A stretch of DNA of 7,061 nucleotides. Origin: an uncultured Mailhella sp. GTDB lineage: Bacteria; Desulfobacterota; Desulfovibrionia; Desulfovibrionales; Desulfovibrionaceae. The position numbers and the translations under genes are program-made. Location: the NCBI GenBank assembly GCA_905192935.1, contig CAJJMX010000084.1, positions 1-7,061 of the forward strand, read 5' to 3'. Below the pieces are notes generated by a model. It was not told the origin of the DNA. It worked only from the letters and a program-made list of their open reading frames with translations, and made no database searches. This document shows, piece by piece, positions 1 to 5,531 of the stretch; position 1 is the stretch's first letter, and each line of letters starts with the position of its first letter.

Positions 1-359
1 GGAACGTCCCGCCCACGCAGCCCATCACCGTCCCTCACCCCTGCCGCGCCGCCCCCTTCTCATCGACTCGCATAAGCAAGCGAAGTTTCTTCAAAAAACT
101 CCTTTCACCGCCTGTCCGCAGGAAAAAAGCGCGTCGACCAGATTCAGGGCCCCACGCCATACGCCGTCAGTCTTCCGTCTTTTCGGGAACATCGCCGGAC
201 AGACCACGGGAAAAACGGCCCCGGAAATCTCAGGACAGCCCGCGTTCTTCTTCCTTCGACCATGCGTTTCCGGCAGAGGAAGAAGCCGTCCGGATGCGGA
301 GCCTCATCCCTTGCGCTCCGGCCGGACTTTTCTCCCAGGCGTCCCGACGGATGCCTCCG
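1..359. other. Left flank without a supportable gene
   Basis: I see no convincing gene here. Two + strand frames are open from the left edge into dinB, but neither has a start in the window. Their conceptual products are rich in Arg, Pro and Ser and look like GC-driven shadows. On the minus strand a 19-codon reading frame starts with TTG (94-92) four bases after a good AAAGGAG (105-99) and stops at 37-35. It would begin Met-Lys-Lys-Leu-Arg, but it is too short and unsupported to call. The only other clear structure is the hairpin at 288-327, listed separately. Confidence 0.5.
288..331. terminator. Imperfect hairpin beyond the dinB stop, possible terminator
   Basis: GTCCGG (288-293) pairs with CCGGAC (322-327), and CGGAGC (297-302) pairs with GCTCCG (315-320). 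The loop is 12 bases and there is a small internal bulge. TTTT follows on the + strand (328-331). On the minus strand the hairpin begins about 30 bases after the dinB stop, but only a mixed C/T tract follows it. It could end dinB transcripts weakly, or end rightward transcription entering from the left edge. The pairing is seen; the function is inferred. Confidence 0.45.
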
Positions 360-1613
360 TCAGCGCCTTTCGCGGATGCGGTGCGCCTCGGCCCGATCGA
401 TCTGCTCCCCGGCGCTTTTCCGGTCGGCCTCGTCCCTGGGCTCGAACAGACGGCCGCGCATGACGGCGTTTGTGCCGTAGCGGGAACGCAGCGCGTCCAC
501 GGCAGAATCAAGCCTGTCCCGCCTGCCCTCGTCCTTTTCCGGCTTCCCGGCTGACAGAAGCGAAAGCTGCACGGGCCCTCCGGCCTCGAAGCCCGACACG
601 CCCACCCCGATAAGACGCACCCTGTCCGCAAGCTCCAGAGCATCGAAAACGGCGCAGGCCGTTTCATAGATGCTTTCGGTGCTGCATATTCTGTGATCCA
701 GCGTGACCTGCCTCGTGATCTGATGAAAGTCGGCGTACTTGATCTTGAGCGTCACCGTGCGTCCGGCAAGCCCCTGTCCGCGCAGGGAGGCTCCCACCCT
801 CTCGGCGTGACGCAGGATCCAGGTTTTTAAAAACTCCCTGTCCCGGGTGTCCTCATCCAGCGTCACTTCCGCGCTCTCCGACTTGGGCGGCGACCACGGC
901 ACCACCTCCCGCGGATCTTCGCCGTGCGCCCTTTCCCAGAGCAGGACTCCGGCCTTGCCGTAGCGACCATGCCAGAACGCCTCGCCGTAGCGCGACACAT
1001 CGCCGCAGCTTTTCACCCCTATCCGGGCGAGCTCCTCGGCAAAACGCCGTCCCACGCCCGGCACCGCGGTCACGGGAAGAGACGAAAGAAAGGCGGGCAC
1101 CTGTTCCCTCTCAAGCATGAACAGCCCGTCGGGCTTGCGCTGCTCCGACGCTATCTTGGCCAGAAACTTCACCGGCGCGATGCCCACGGAACAGGTCAGG
1201 CCGCCCGTGGCGTCCCTCACGGCGGCCTTGAGGGCGCGGCCCATGGCGTCCACGGGGCCGAACAGCCGCTCAAGGCCCGTGGCGTCGAGATAGGCCTCGT
1301 CCACGGAGGCCATCTCCACCTTCGGAGAAAAATTCGAGAGCGTCCTCCGCACCAGTGCGGACACTTCCACATAACGACGCATTCTCGGCCTTATGTAGAC
1401 GGCCTGCGGACAGCGCCTCTTCGCTTCGGCAATGGGCATGGCCGAGCGCACGCCGAAGCGGCGCGCCTCGTAGGAACAGGTGCTCACCACGCCGCGATGC
1501 TCGCCGCCCACCACCACGGGACGGCCGCGCAGCGAGGGGTTGTCGAGCTGCTCTATGGACGCGAAAAAAGCGTCCATGTCCATGTGCATGATCCAGCGCG
1601 GTGATGAAGCCAA
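360..1613 (-). CDS. dinB: DNA polymerase IV (Y-family translesion polymerase)
   Basis: Error-prone Y-family polymerase that copies past damaged or stalled template bases in the cytoplasm. The protein is 417 residues with the chosen TTG start. Residues 12-14 (DMD) match the first catalytic aspartate region, followed by FFA with the steric-gate Phe. SVDEAYLD at about 103-110 carries the catalytic Asp-Glu pair (105/106). A helix-hairpin-helix segment with VPGVG lies near 184-188, and the little-finger domain follows. QLSLL at about 349-353 matches the beta-clamp-binding consensus, here inside the C-terminal part and followed by a charged tail of about 60 residues. The TTG at 1613-1611 is preferred because GGGAG precedes it at proper spacing; the in-frame ATG at 1589, just before the conserved core, has no such site. 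The frame stays open up to 1793, but that would add an unconserved tail. The gene is divergent from speA. I found no clear LexA-type box or strong promoter upstream, so SOS control is not shown. Confidence 0.95.
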   Translation of the reverse strand: MASSPRWIMHMDMDAFFASIEQLDNPSLRGRPVVVGGEHRGVVSTCSYEARRFGVRSAMPIAEAKRRCPQAVYIRPRMRRYVEVSALVRRTLSNFSPKVEMASVDEAYLDATGLERLFGPVDAMGRALKAAVRDATGGLTCSVGIAPVKFLAKIASEQRKPDGLFMLEREQVPAFLSSLPVTAVPGVGRRFAEELARIGVKSCGDVSRYGEAFWHGRYGKAGVLLWERAHGEDPREVVPWSPPKSESAEVTLDEDTRDREFLKTWILRHAERVGASLRGQGLAGRTVTLKIKYADFHQITRQVTLDHRICSTESIYETACAVFDALELADRVRLIGVGVSGFEAGGPVQLSLLSAGKPEKDEGRRDRLDSAVDALRSRYGTNAVMRGRLFEPRDEADRKSAGEQIDRAEAHRIRERR

Positions 1614-1663
1614 AGCCCGCTCTCCCGAAAAAACGCCGAGTATGAAAATCTTGTTACAGAGGG

Positions 1664-1695
1664 CCCCTTTCCGAGGATAGTCCTTGACAAAGGGG
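1664..1695. promoter_or_regulatory. Nested dyad over the speA -35 box, possible operator
   Basis: Outer arms CCCCTTT (1664-1670) and AAAGGGG (1689-1695) enclose inner arms AGGA (1674-1677) and TCCT (1681-1684). Both pairs share nearly the same centre, around 1679. The dyad overlaps the candidate -35 box of speA and would also lie in the upstream region or 5' leader of dinB. The right outer arm runs into the G tract, so the pairing register is not unique. A regulator-binding site between divergent genes is a reasonable guess. The symmetry is visible; binding is inferred. Confidence 0.35.
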
Positions 1696-1712
1696 GGGGG
1701 TCTCTCTAAGGA
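1684..1712 (+). promoter_or_regulatory. Candidate sigma70-type promoter for speA
   Basis: TTGACA at 1684-1689 is a perfect -35 hexamer. At the ideal 17-base spacing the -10 position reads TAAGGA (1707-1712), which is a poor match. TCTAAG (1705-1710) matches the -10 consensus at four of six positions but leaves only a 15-base spacer. The spacer contains nine consecutive G residues, so its length is exactly what would change if that tract slipped. The transcript would start near 1717, giving a leader of about 90 bases with two hairpins. Placement is by consensus matching only. Confidence 0.45.
1692..1700. repeat. Run of nine G in the promoter spacer
   Basis: Nine consecutive G residues sit between the candidate -35 and -10 elements of speA, followed by an alternating TCTCTCT stretch. 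Homopolymer G tracts of this length can change length by slipped-strand mispairing. In other bacteria, changes in promoter spacer length of this kind switch expression on and off. Variation cannot be shown from one sequence. Confidence 0.6.
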
Positions 1713-1732
1713 AGAAGTACCCGTCCTCATCA

Positions 1733-1756
1733 TGCCCTTGAGCAAAAAAAAGGGCA
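1733..1756 (+). promoter_or_regulatory. First hairpin of the speA leader
   Basis: TGCCCTT (1733-1739) pairs perfectly with AAGGGCA (1750-1756) around a ten-base, A-rich loop. It lies in the predicted speA leader just before the terminator-like hairpin. An ATG at 1732 that could open a leader reading frame overlaps its 5' arm, but no well-placed ribosome binding site precedes that ATG. The GGGC in the 3' arm could alternatively pair with GCCC of the next hairpin, only four bases, so competition between the two structures would be weak. Confidence 0.4.
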
Positions 1757-1760
1757 ACCT

Positions 1761-1783
1761 CGGGCCGCACGGCCCGTCTTTTT
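1761..1783 (+). terminator. Intrinsic terminator in the speA leader, likely attenuator
   Basis: CGGGCC (1761-1766) and GGCCCG (1771-1776) form a perfect GC stem with a four-base GCAC loop. TCTTTTT follows at 1777-1783. This is a classic intrinsic terminator on the + strand. It lies between the candidate promoter and the speA ribosome binding site, with no upstream + strand gene for it to terminate. It would therefore cut off speA transcripts early unless read through, which is the layout of transcriptional attenuation. It could instead define the end of a short leader RNA. Confidence 0.6.
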
Positions 1784-1793
1784 CCATCCCCAT

Positions 1794-1799
1794 AAGGAG
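1794..1799 (+). promoter_or_regulatory. Ribosome binding site fixing the speA TTG start
   Basis: AAGGAG lies nine bases before the TTG at 1809. The first in-frame ATG (1827) is 27 bases from it, too far to be served. This is why the TTG start is preferred. Confidence 0.75.
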
Positions 1800-1808
1800 T
1801 CAGGATCG

Positions 1809-3728
1809 TTGGCCAGAAAGAAATCTATGCAGAAATGGACTGTGGAAGATTCCGTCGACCTGTACGGCATCCGCAACTGGAGCTCAGGATACTTTGACAT
1901 CTCTCCGAGCGGCGAGGTGGTCATCCGTCCCTTCGGTCGCGACGGAGGCCCGGAAGTCAGCGTCCTGGAAATCATCCGCGAGCTCAAGGCGCGCGGCTAC
2001 GATCTGCCCGTGCTGCTCCGCATCGAGAACATTCTGGACTCCCAGATATCCCTTCTGCATCAGACCTTCCGCGCCGCCATCAGCGAACTCGGCTACAAGG
2101 GCGAATACCGCGGCGTGTTTCCCATCAAGGTGAATCAGCAGCAGCAGGTCGTGGAAAAGATAGCCCAGTACGGCGCGGCCTACCATCACGGCCTCGAAGT
2201 GGGCTCCAAGGCCGAGCTCATCGCGGCCATAAGCCAGCTCAAAAGCCGGGAAGCCTGCCTCATCTGCAACGGCTACAAGGACGAGGAATTCATCGATCTC
2301 GGTCTGCACGCGCTCAGCATGGGATTCAACGTCATTTTCGTGCTGGAAATGCCGGGTGAACTCGAGGTCATTCTCGAAGAAGCCAAACGTCTGAACATCC
2401 GTCCGCAGATAGGCGTGCGCGTGAAGCTCAGCACCAAGGCCAGCGGCCACTGGTCGGAATCGGGCGGCGAGCGTTCCGCCTTCGGTCTCACCTCGGCGCA
2501 GATCGTGGATGTCGTGGACATACTCAAGGAACACGACATGCTCGACACCTTCAAGCTCATGCACTATCACCTCGGCTCGCAGGTGCCGAACATCCGCGAC
2601 ATCCGCGCCGCGGTCATGGAGGCCACGCGCATTTACGCAAGCCTCGTGCAGGAAGGCGCGGCCATGGGCTACCTCGACCTCGGCGGCGGCCTTGCCGTGG
2701 ACTACGACGGATCGCACACCAACTACGTGAGCTCCCGCAACTACACCATGATGGAATACTGCACCGACGTGGTGGAAGCCGTCATGACCATCCTCGACGA
2801 GCAGGGCATCGCGCATCCGCACATCATCACGGAGTCCGGACGCGCCACGGTGGCCTATTACTCCATCCTGCTCTTCAACGTGCTCGACGTGAGCCTCATC
2901 GAAGTGGGAAGCCTCCCCGAAGAGCTTCCCGAAGACGCTCCCGAACCCGTGCGCAACCTGCGGGAAACCCTTCAGAACATCAATCCCCGCAACCTGCAGG
3001 AAACCTACAACGACGCCATCTACTATTATGATGAAATGCGTCAGCTCTTCATCACCGGCCGCGTCACGCTGCGTCAGAGGACGCTTGCCGAGCGCTTCTT
3101 CTGGGCCATCATGCGCGTGCTCTCCGAAGAGAAGAACCGCGTGAAGTACATCCCCAAGGAGCTCAACGAAATCGACTCCATGCTGGCGGACATCTACTAC
3201 TGCAACTTCAGCGTGTTCCAGTCGCTGCCCGACAGCTGGGCCATAGATCAGCTTTTCCCGGTCATGCCCATACACCGCCTTAACGAATTCCCCGAAAGGC
3301 AGGGCATACTCTCCGACCTCACCTGCGACAGCGACGGCCGCATCTCGCACTTCATCGATCCGCAGGGCCTCAAGACCACGCTGGAGCTGCATCCTCTCAA
3401 GGAAGGCGAGGAATACTATCTCGGCACCTTCCTCGTGGGCGCCTATCAGGAAACGCTGGGCGACCTGCACAACCTGCTCGGCGACACCAACGTGGTATCC
3501 GTGCGCATTCAGGAAGACGGCAGCTACGACTTCGTGCGCGAACTCGACGGCGACTCCGTCTCCGACATCCTCGCCTACGTGGAATACGACCCGCACCGCG
3601 TGCTCGTGGGCATACGCAAGTCCGCGGAAAGGGCCGTGCGCGAAAACCGCATCACGCCCGCCCAGCGCTATCAGCTCATGCAGGCCTTCGAAGACGGCCT
3701 GCGCGGCTACACCTACTTTGAACGATAG
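1809..3728 (+). CDS. speA: Biosynthetic arginine decarboxylase
   Basis: Pyridoxal-phosphate enzyme that converts arginine to agmatine and CO2, the first step of putrescine synthesis from arginine. At 639 residues it is close to the roughly 650 typical of the SpeA family (fold-type III, alanine-racemase-like barrel). GVFPIKVNQ at 102-110 holds the cofactor-binding Lys107. HYHLGSQ lies at 252-258, the phosphate-binding LDLGGGLAVDYDG at 289-301, and ESGRA at 342-346. DLTCDSDG at 503-510 carries the conserved Cys506 that enters the partner active site in this family. The YYLGTFLVGAYQETLGDLHN block follows near the C-terminus. No signal peptide or membrane segment is seen. It is the first gene of the polyamine cluster; a leader with a terminator-like hairpin precedes it and a second hairpin follows its stop. 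Ornithine or lysine specificity is unlikely given the near full-length SpeA match. Confidence 0.97.
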   Translation: MARKKSMQKWTVEDSVDLYGIRNWSSGYFDISPSGEVVIRPFGRDGGPEVSVLEIIRELKARGYDLPVLLRIENILDSQISLLHQTFRAAISELGYKGEYRGVFPIKVNQQQQVVEKIAQYGAAYHHGLEVGSKAELIAAISQLKSREACLICNGYKDEEFIDLGLHALSMGFNVIFVLEMPGELEVILEEAKRLNIRPQIGVRVKLSTKASGHWSESGGERSAFGLTSAQIVDVVDILKEHDMLDTFKLMHYHLGSQVPNIRDIRAAVMEATRIYASLVQEGAAMGYLDLGGGLAVDYDGSHTNYVSSRNYTMMEYCTDVVEAVMTILDEQGIAHPHIITESGRATVAYYSILLFNVLDVSLIEVGSLPEELPEDAPEPVRNLRETLQNINPRNLQETYNDAIYYYDEMRQLFITGRVTLRQRTLAERFFWAIMRVLSEEKNRVKYIPKELNEIDSMLADIYYCNFSVFQSLPDSWAIDQLFPVMPIHRLNEFPERQGILSDLTCDSDGRISHFIDPQGLKTTLELHPLKEGEEYYLGTFLVGAYQETLGDLHNLLGDTNVVSVRIQEDGSYDFVRELDGDSVSDILAYVEYDPHRVLVGIRKSAERAVRENRITPAQRYQLMQAFEDGLRGYTYFER

Positions 3729-3732
3729 AATC

Positions 3733-3760
3733 CGGAGGGCTTCCCTCCGCCTTATTTCTT
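3733..3760 (+). terminator. Hairpin after speA, weak terminator
   Basis: CGGAGGG (3733-3739) and CCCTCCG (3743-3749) make a perfect seven-pair stem with a three-base loop, four bases after the speA stop. The tract after it (CCTTATTTCTT) is T-rich but interrupted. Partial termination with read-through into the dehydrogenase gene fits best, because I see no strong separate promoter in the 125-base gap. Confidence 0.6.
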
Positions 3761-3803
3761 CCGGCCGGAGACCTCGTTCTCCCCTTTATTCCCAAGGCGT
3801 TCA

Positions 3804-3824
3804 GAGAACGGTCTTCGCCGTCTC
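3804..3824 (+). promoter_or_regulatory. Small stem-loop in the dehydrogenase leader
   Basis: GAGAACGG (3804-3811) pairs with CCGTCTC (3818-3824), with one bulged A and a six-base TCTTCG loop. It ends 16 bases before the AAGGAG of the dehydrogenase gene. It might affect RNA stability or translation of that gene. It is short and could be chance in GC-rich sequence. Confidence 0.3.
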
Positions 3825-3853
3825 CGCCCCCTTCATCTGCAAGGAGCAAGAAC

Positions 3854-5050
3854 ATGGCAAAAGTGCTTATCATCGGCGCAGGCGGCGTCAGTTCCGTCGC
3901 CACGCACAAGTGCGCGCAGGCCGCTGACATTTTTACCGACATCGTGCTGGCCAGCCGCACGAAATCCAAGTGCGACGCCATCGCCGCAAGCGTGAAGGAA
4001 CGCTTCGGCCGCGACATCGAGACCGCTCAGGTGGATGCCGACAACGTGCCAGAACTTACGGCGCTCATCCGCCGCGTGCAGCCCGATCTGGTCATGAACA
4101 TCGCTCTGCCCTATCAGGATCTGCACATCATGGACGCCTGCCTCGAAGCCGGCGTGAACTATCTCGACACCGCCAACTACGAACCGCCGAATGATGCCCA
4201 CTTCGAATACAAGTGGCAGTGGGCCTATCAGCAGAAGTTCAAGGATGCGGGACTGTGCGCCCTGCTCGGTTCCGGCTTCGATCCCGGTGTGACCAACGTG
4301 TTCTGCGCCTACGCGCAGAAGCATCTTTTCGATGAAATCCACGTGCTCGACATCATCGACGCCAATGCCGGCGATCACGGCCTGCCCTTTGCCACGAACT
4401 TCAATCCCGAAATCAACCTGCGCGAAGTGTCGGCCAAGGGCCGCTACTGGGAGCGCGGCGAATGGGTGGAGACCGATCCTCTGTCGTGGAAGATGAACTT
4501 CGACTTCCCCGAAGGCATCGGCAAACGCAACTGCTATCTCATGTATCATGAGGAGCTGGAATCGCTGGTGCAGAACCTCAAGGGGATACGCCGCGCCCGC
4601 TTCTGGATGACCTTCGGCGACTCCTACCTGAACCATCTTCAGGTGTTCAAGAACGTGGGTCTCATCGGCATCGAGCCCGTGAAGTTCCAAGGCCACGACA
4701 TCGTGCCCCTGCAGTTCCTGGCAAAGCTTCTGCCCGATCCCGCCTCGCTCGGTCCCCGCACCGTGGGCAAGACCTGCATCGGCTGCCTGATGCACGGCGT
4801 GAAGGACGGAAAGAAGCGCACCGCCTACATCTACAACATCTGCGACCATCAGGAATGCTACCGCGAGCTCGGCTCTCAGGCCATTTCCTACACCACCGGC
4901 GTTCCCGCCATGGTGGGCGCCATGATGATGGTGACCGGCAAGTGGAACAAGCCCGGCGTGTGGAACATGGAACAGATGGACCCCGATCCCTTCCTGGACG
5001 TGCTCGGCAAGTACGGCCTGCCCTGGAAGGTGACCGAACCTGATCTGTAG
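3854..5050 (+). CDS. Carboxynorspermidine/carboxyspermidine dehydrogenase (synthase)
   Basis: NADPH-dependent enzyme that condenses aspartate beta-semialdehyde with putrescine (or diaminopropane) and reduces the imine, giving carboxyspermidine (or carboxynorspermidine). It belongs to the saccharopine-dehydrogenase-like family and is 398 residues, a usual length. The N-terminal Rossmann fold shows VLIIGAGGVSSVATHK at 4-19, the glycine-rich nucleotide loop with the GVSSV variant typical of this enzyme rather than lysine-pathway saccharopine dehydrogenases. YQDLHIMDACLEAGVNYLDT (87-106) and LGSGFDPGVTNVF (138-150) are further family blocks. AAGGAG seven bases before the ATG fixes the start. Placement between speA and nspC supports the spermidine role over lysine metabolism. 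No gene for diaminopropane synthesis is visible, so spermidine is a likelier end product than norspermidine; the actual diamine preference cannot be read from sequence. Confidence 0.92.
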   Translation: MAKVLIIGAGGVSSVATHKCAQAADIFTDIVLASRTKSKCDAIAASVKERFGRDIETAQVDADNVPELTALIRRVQPDLVMNIALPYQDLHIMDACLEAGVNYLDTANYEPPNDAHFEYKWQWAYQQKFKDAGLCALLGSGFDPGVTNVFCAYAQKHLFDEIHVLDIIDANAGDHGLPFATNFNPEINLREVSAKGRYWERGEWVETDPLSWKMNFDFPEGIGKRNCYLMYHEELESLVQNLKGIRRARFWMTFGDSYLNHLQVFKNVGLIGIEPVKFQGHDIVPLQFLAKLLPDPASLGPRTVGKTCIGCLMHGVKDGKKRTAYIYNICDHQECYRELGSQAISYTTGVPAMVGAMMMVTGKWNKPGVWNMEQMDPDPFLDVLGKYGLPWKVTEPDL

Positions 5051-5056
5051 CAGCGC

Positions 5057-5075
5057 GGCGGAACCTTTTTCCGCC
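5057..5075 (+). terminator. First hairpin after the dehydrogenase gene
   Basis: GGCGGAA (5057-5063) and TTCCGCC (5069-5075) form a perfect seven-pair stem with a five-base loop, six bases after the stop codon. The T residues sit in the loop and 3' arm, and no T tract follows. It is therefore more likely an RNA-stabilising hairpin than a true intrinsic terminator. Confidence 0.4.
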
Positions 5076-5100
5076 GACGACGAGCATATACGAATGCCGG

Positions 5101-5130
5101 GAGCGGGCGGGACTTGTCCGCCCGCTCTTG
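5101..5130 (+). terminator. Strong GC hairpin between the dehydrogenase gene and slyX
   Basis: GAGCGGGCGG (5101-5110) pairs perfectly over ten bases with CCGCCCGCTC (5118-5127) around a seven-base loop. The following TTGCTATCTT is only partly T-rich. It could terminate much of the transcription from upstream, or act as a 3'-end stabiliser. It stops just 13 bases before the slyX ribosome binding site, so it may also help isolate slyX translation. Confidence 0.55.
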
Positions 5131-5149
5131 CTATCTTCACGGAGGCGCC

Positions 5150-5371
5150 ATGACGGCCGAAGAACAGATCGCCAGACTGGAAGAGCTGGCCTATTTTCAG
5201 GAAAAGCTGCTCACGCAGCTCAACGAGGCTCTTGTAAGCCAGCAGAAGCAGATAGACGCTCTGGAAAAGCGCCTTGCCGACATGGAAGAAAACGTGACGG
5301 CCCTGCTCGACGCCACTCAGGACGGCCCTGTGAACACCCTGCCGCCCCACTACATGCCCGAGCGCTACTAG
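5150..5371 (+). CDS. slyX: SlyX family protein
   Basis: Small protein of 73 residues, matching the usual 70-75 of the SlyX family, whose biochemical function is not established. Residues 3 to about 52 form a long heptad-like helix rich in Glu, Gln, Leu and Lys (EEQIARLEELAYFQEKLLTQ and onward), a predicted coiled coil likely to oligomerise. The C-terminus has the family's proline-containing PPHY motif at 64-67, here followed by a short MPERY tail. GGAGG four bases upstream selects the ATG at 5150; an in-frame TTG at 5114 lies in the loop of a strong hairpin and lacks a ribosome binding site. There is no signal peptide or membrane segment. It sits between two polyamine enzymes, in their orientation. 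Any link to polyamines rests on position alone. Confidence 0.88.
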   Translation: MTAEEQIARLEELAYFQEKLLTQLNEALVSQQKQIDALEKRLADMEENVTALLDATQDGPVNTLPPHYMPERY

Positions 5372-5390
5372 CGCGCTCGTCCTCTTTTCG

Positions 5391-5431
5391 GGCCGGAAGA
5401 TTGCCGGGATCTCCTTCACGGCCTTCCGGCC
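5391..5431 (+). promoter_or_regulatory. Long stem-loop in the slyX-nspC gap
   Basis: GGCCGGAAG (5391-5399) pairs perfectly over nine bases with CTTCCGGCC (5423-5431); the loop is 23 bases. There is no T tract, so it is not a standard terminator. It lies in the 160-base gap before nspC, about 100 bases before that start. It might be an RNA stability or processing element, or a protein-binding dyad in DNA. An AAAGGAG at 5439-5445 follows, but no in-frame ATG, GTG or TTG comes close behind it. Confidence 0.35.
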
Positions 5432-5531
5432 GCCTCCGAAAGGAGCCCTCCGTCCGAAAGACCTGTCCGCGTCCGCCGCCAGGCAGACGACGCCTGCCGA
5501 TACCGCCGCAACCTTCAACCCGCCGAGCGCC

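Noticed and set aside
23..40. Minus-strand ATG at 25-23 after GAGGG, possible start of a gene running off the left edge
   Set aside because: Only eight codons are visible, so nothing can be supported.
1..554. Two + strand frames open from the left edge into dinB
   Set aside because: They have no start in the window, an Arg/Pro/Ser-rich composition and long antisense overlap with dinB. GC-rich sequence commonly leaves such frames open.
924..1604. Plus-strand open frame antisense to dinB
   Set aside because: His/Arg/Gly-rich product without family features, lying over the conserved catalytic part of Pol IV.
1614..1700. LexA-type operator or strong promoter for dinB
   Set aside because: A CTGT and a CATACT are present on the minus strand, but no matching second half-site or -35 element lies at a sensible distance.
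1732..2133. Leader reading frame starting at ATG 1732 and overlapping the 5' part of speA
   Set aside because: No well-placed ribosome binding site, and most of it is speA read in another frame. Kept only as a remark in the attenuation finding.
1884..3596. Long minus-strand open frame (570 codons) antisense to speA
   Set aside because: It is complementary to a clear speA. Its product is full of His, Val, Ala and Gly repeats with no recognisable domain, as expected from the antisense of a gene with strong G/C third positions.
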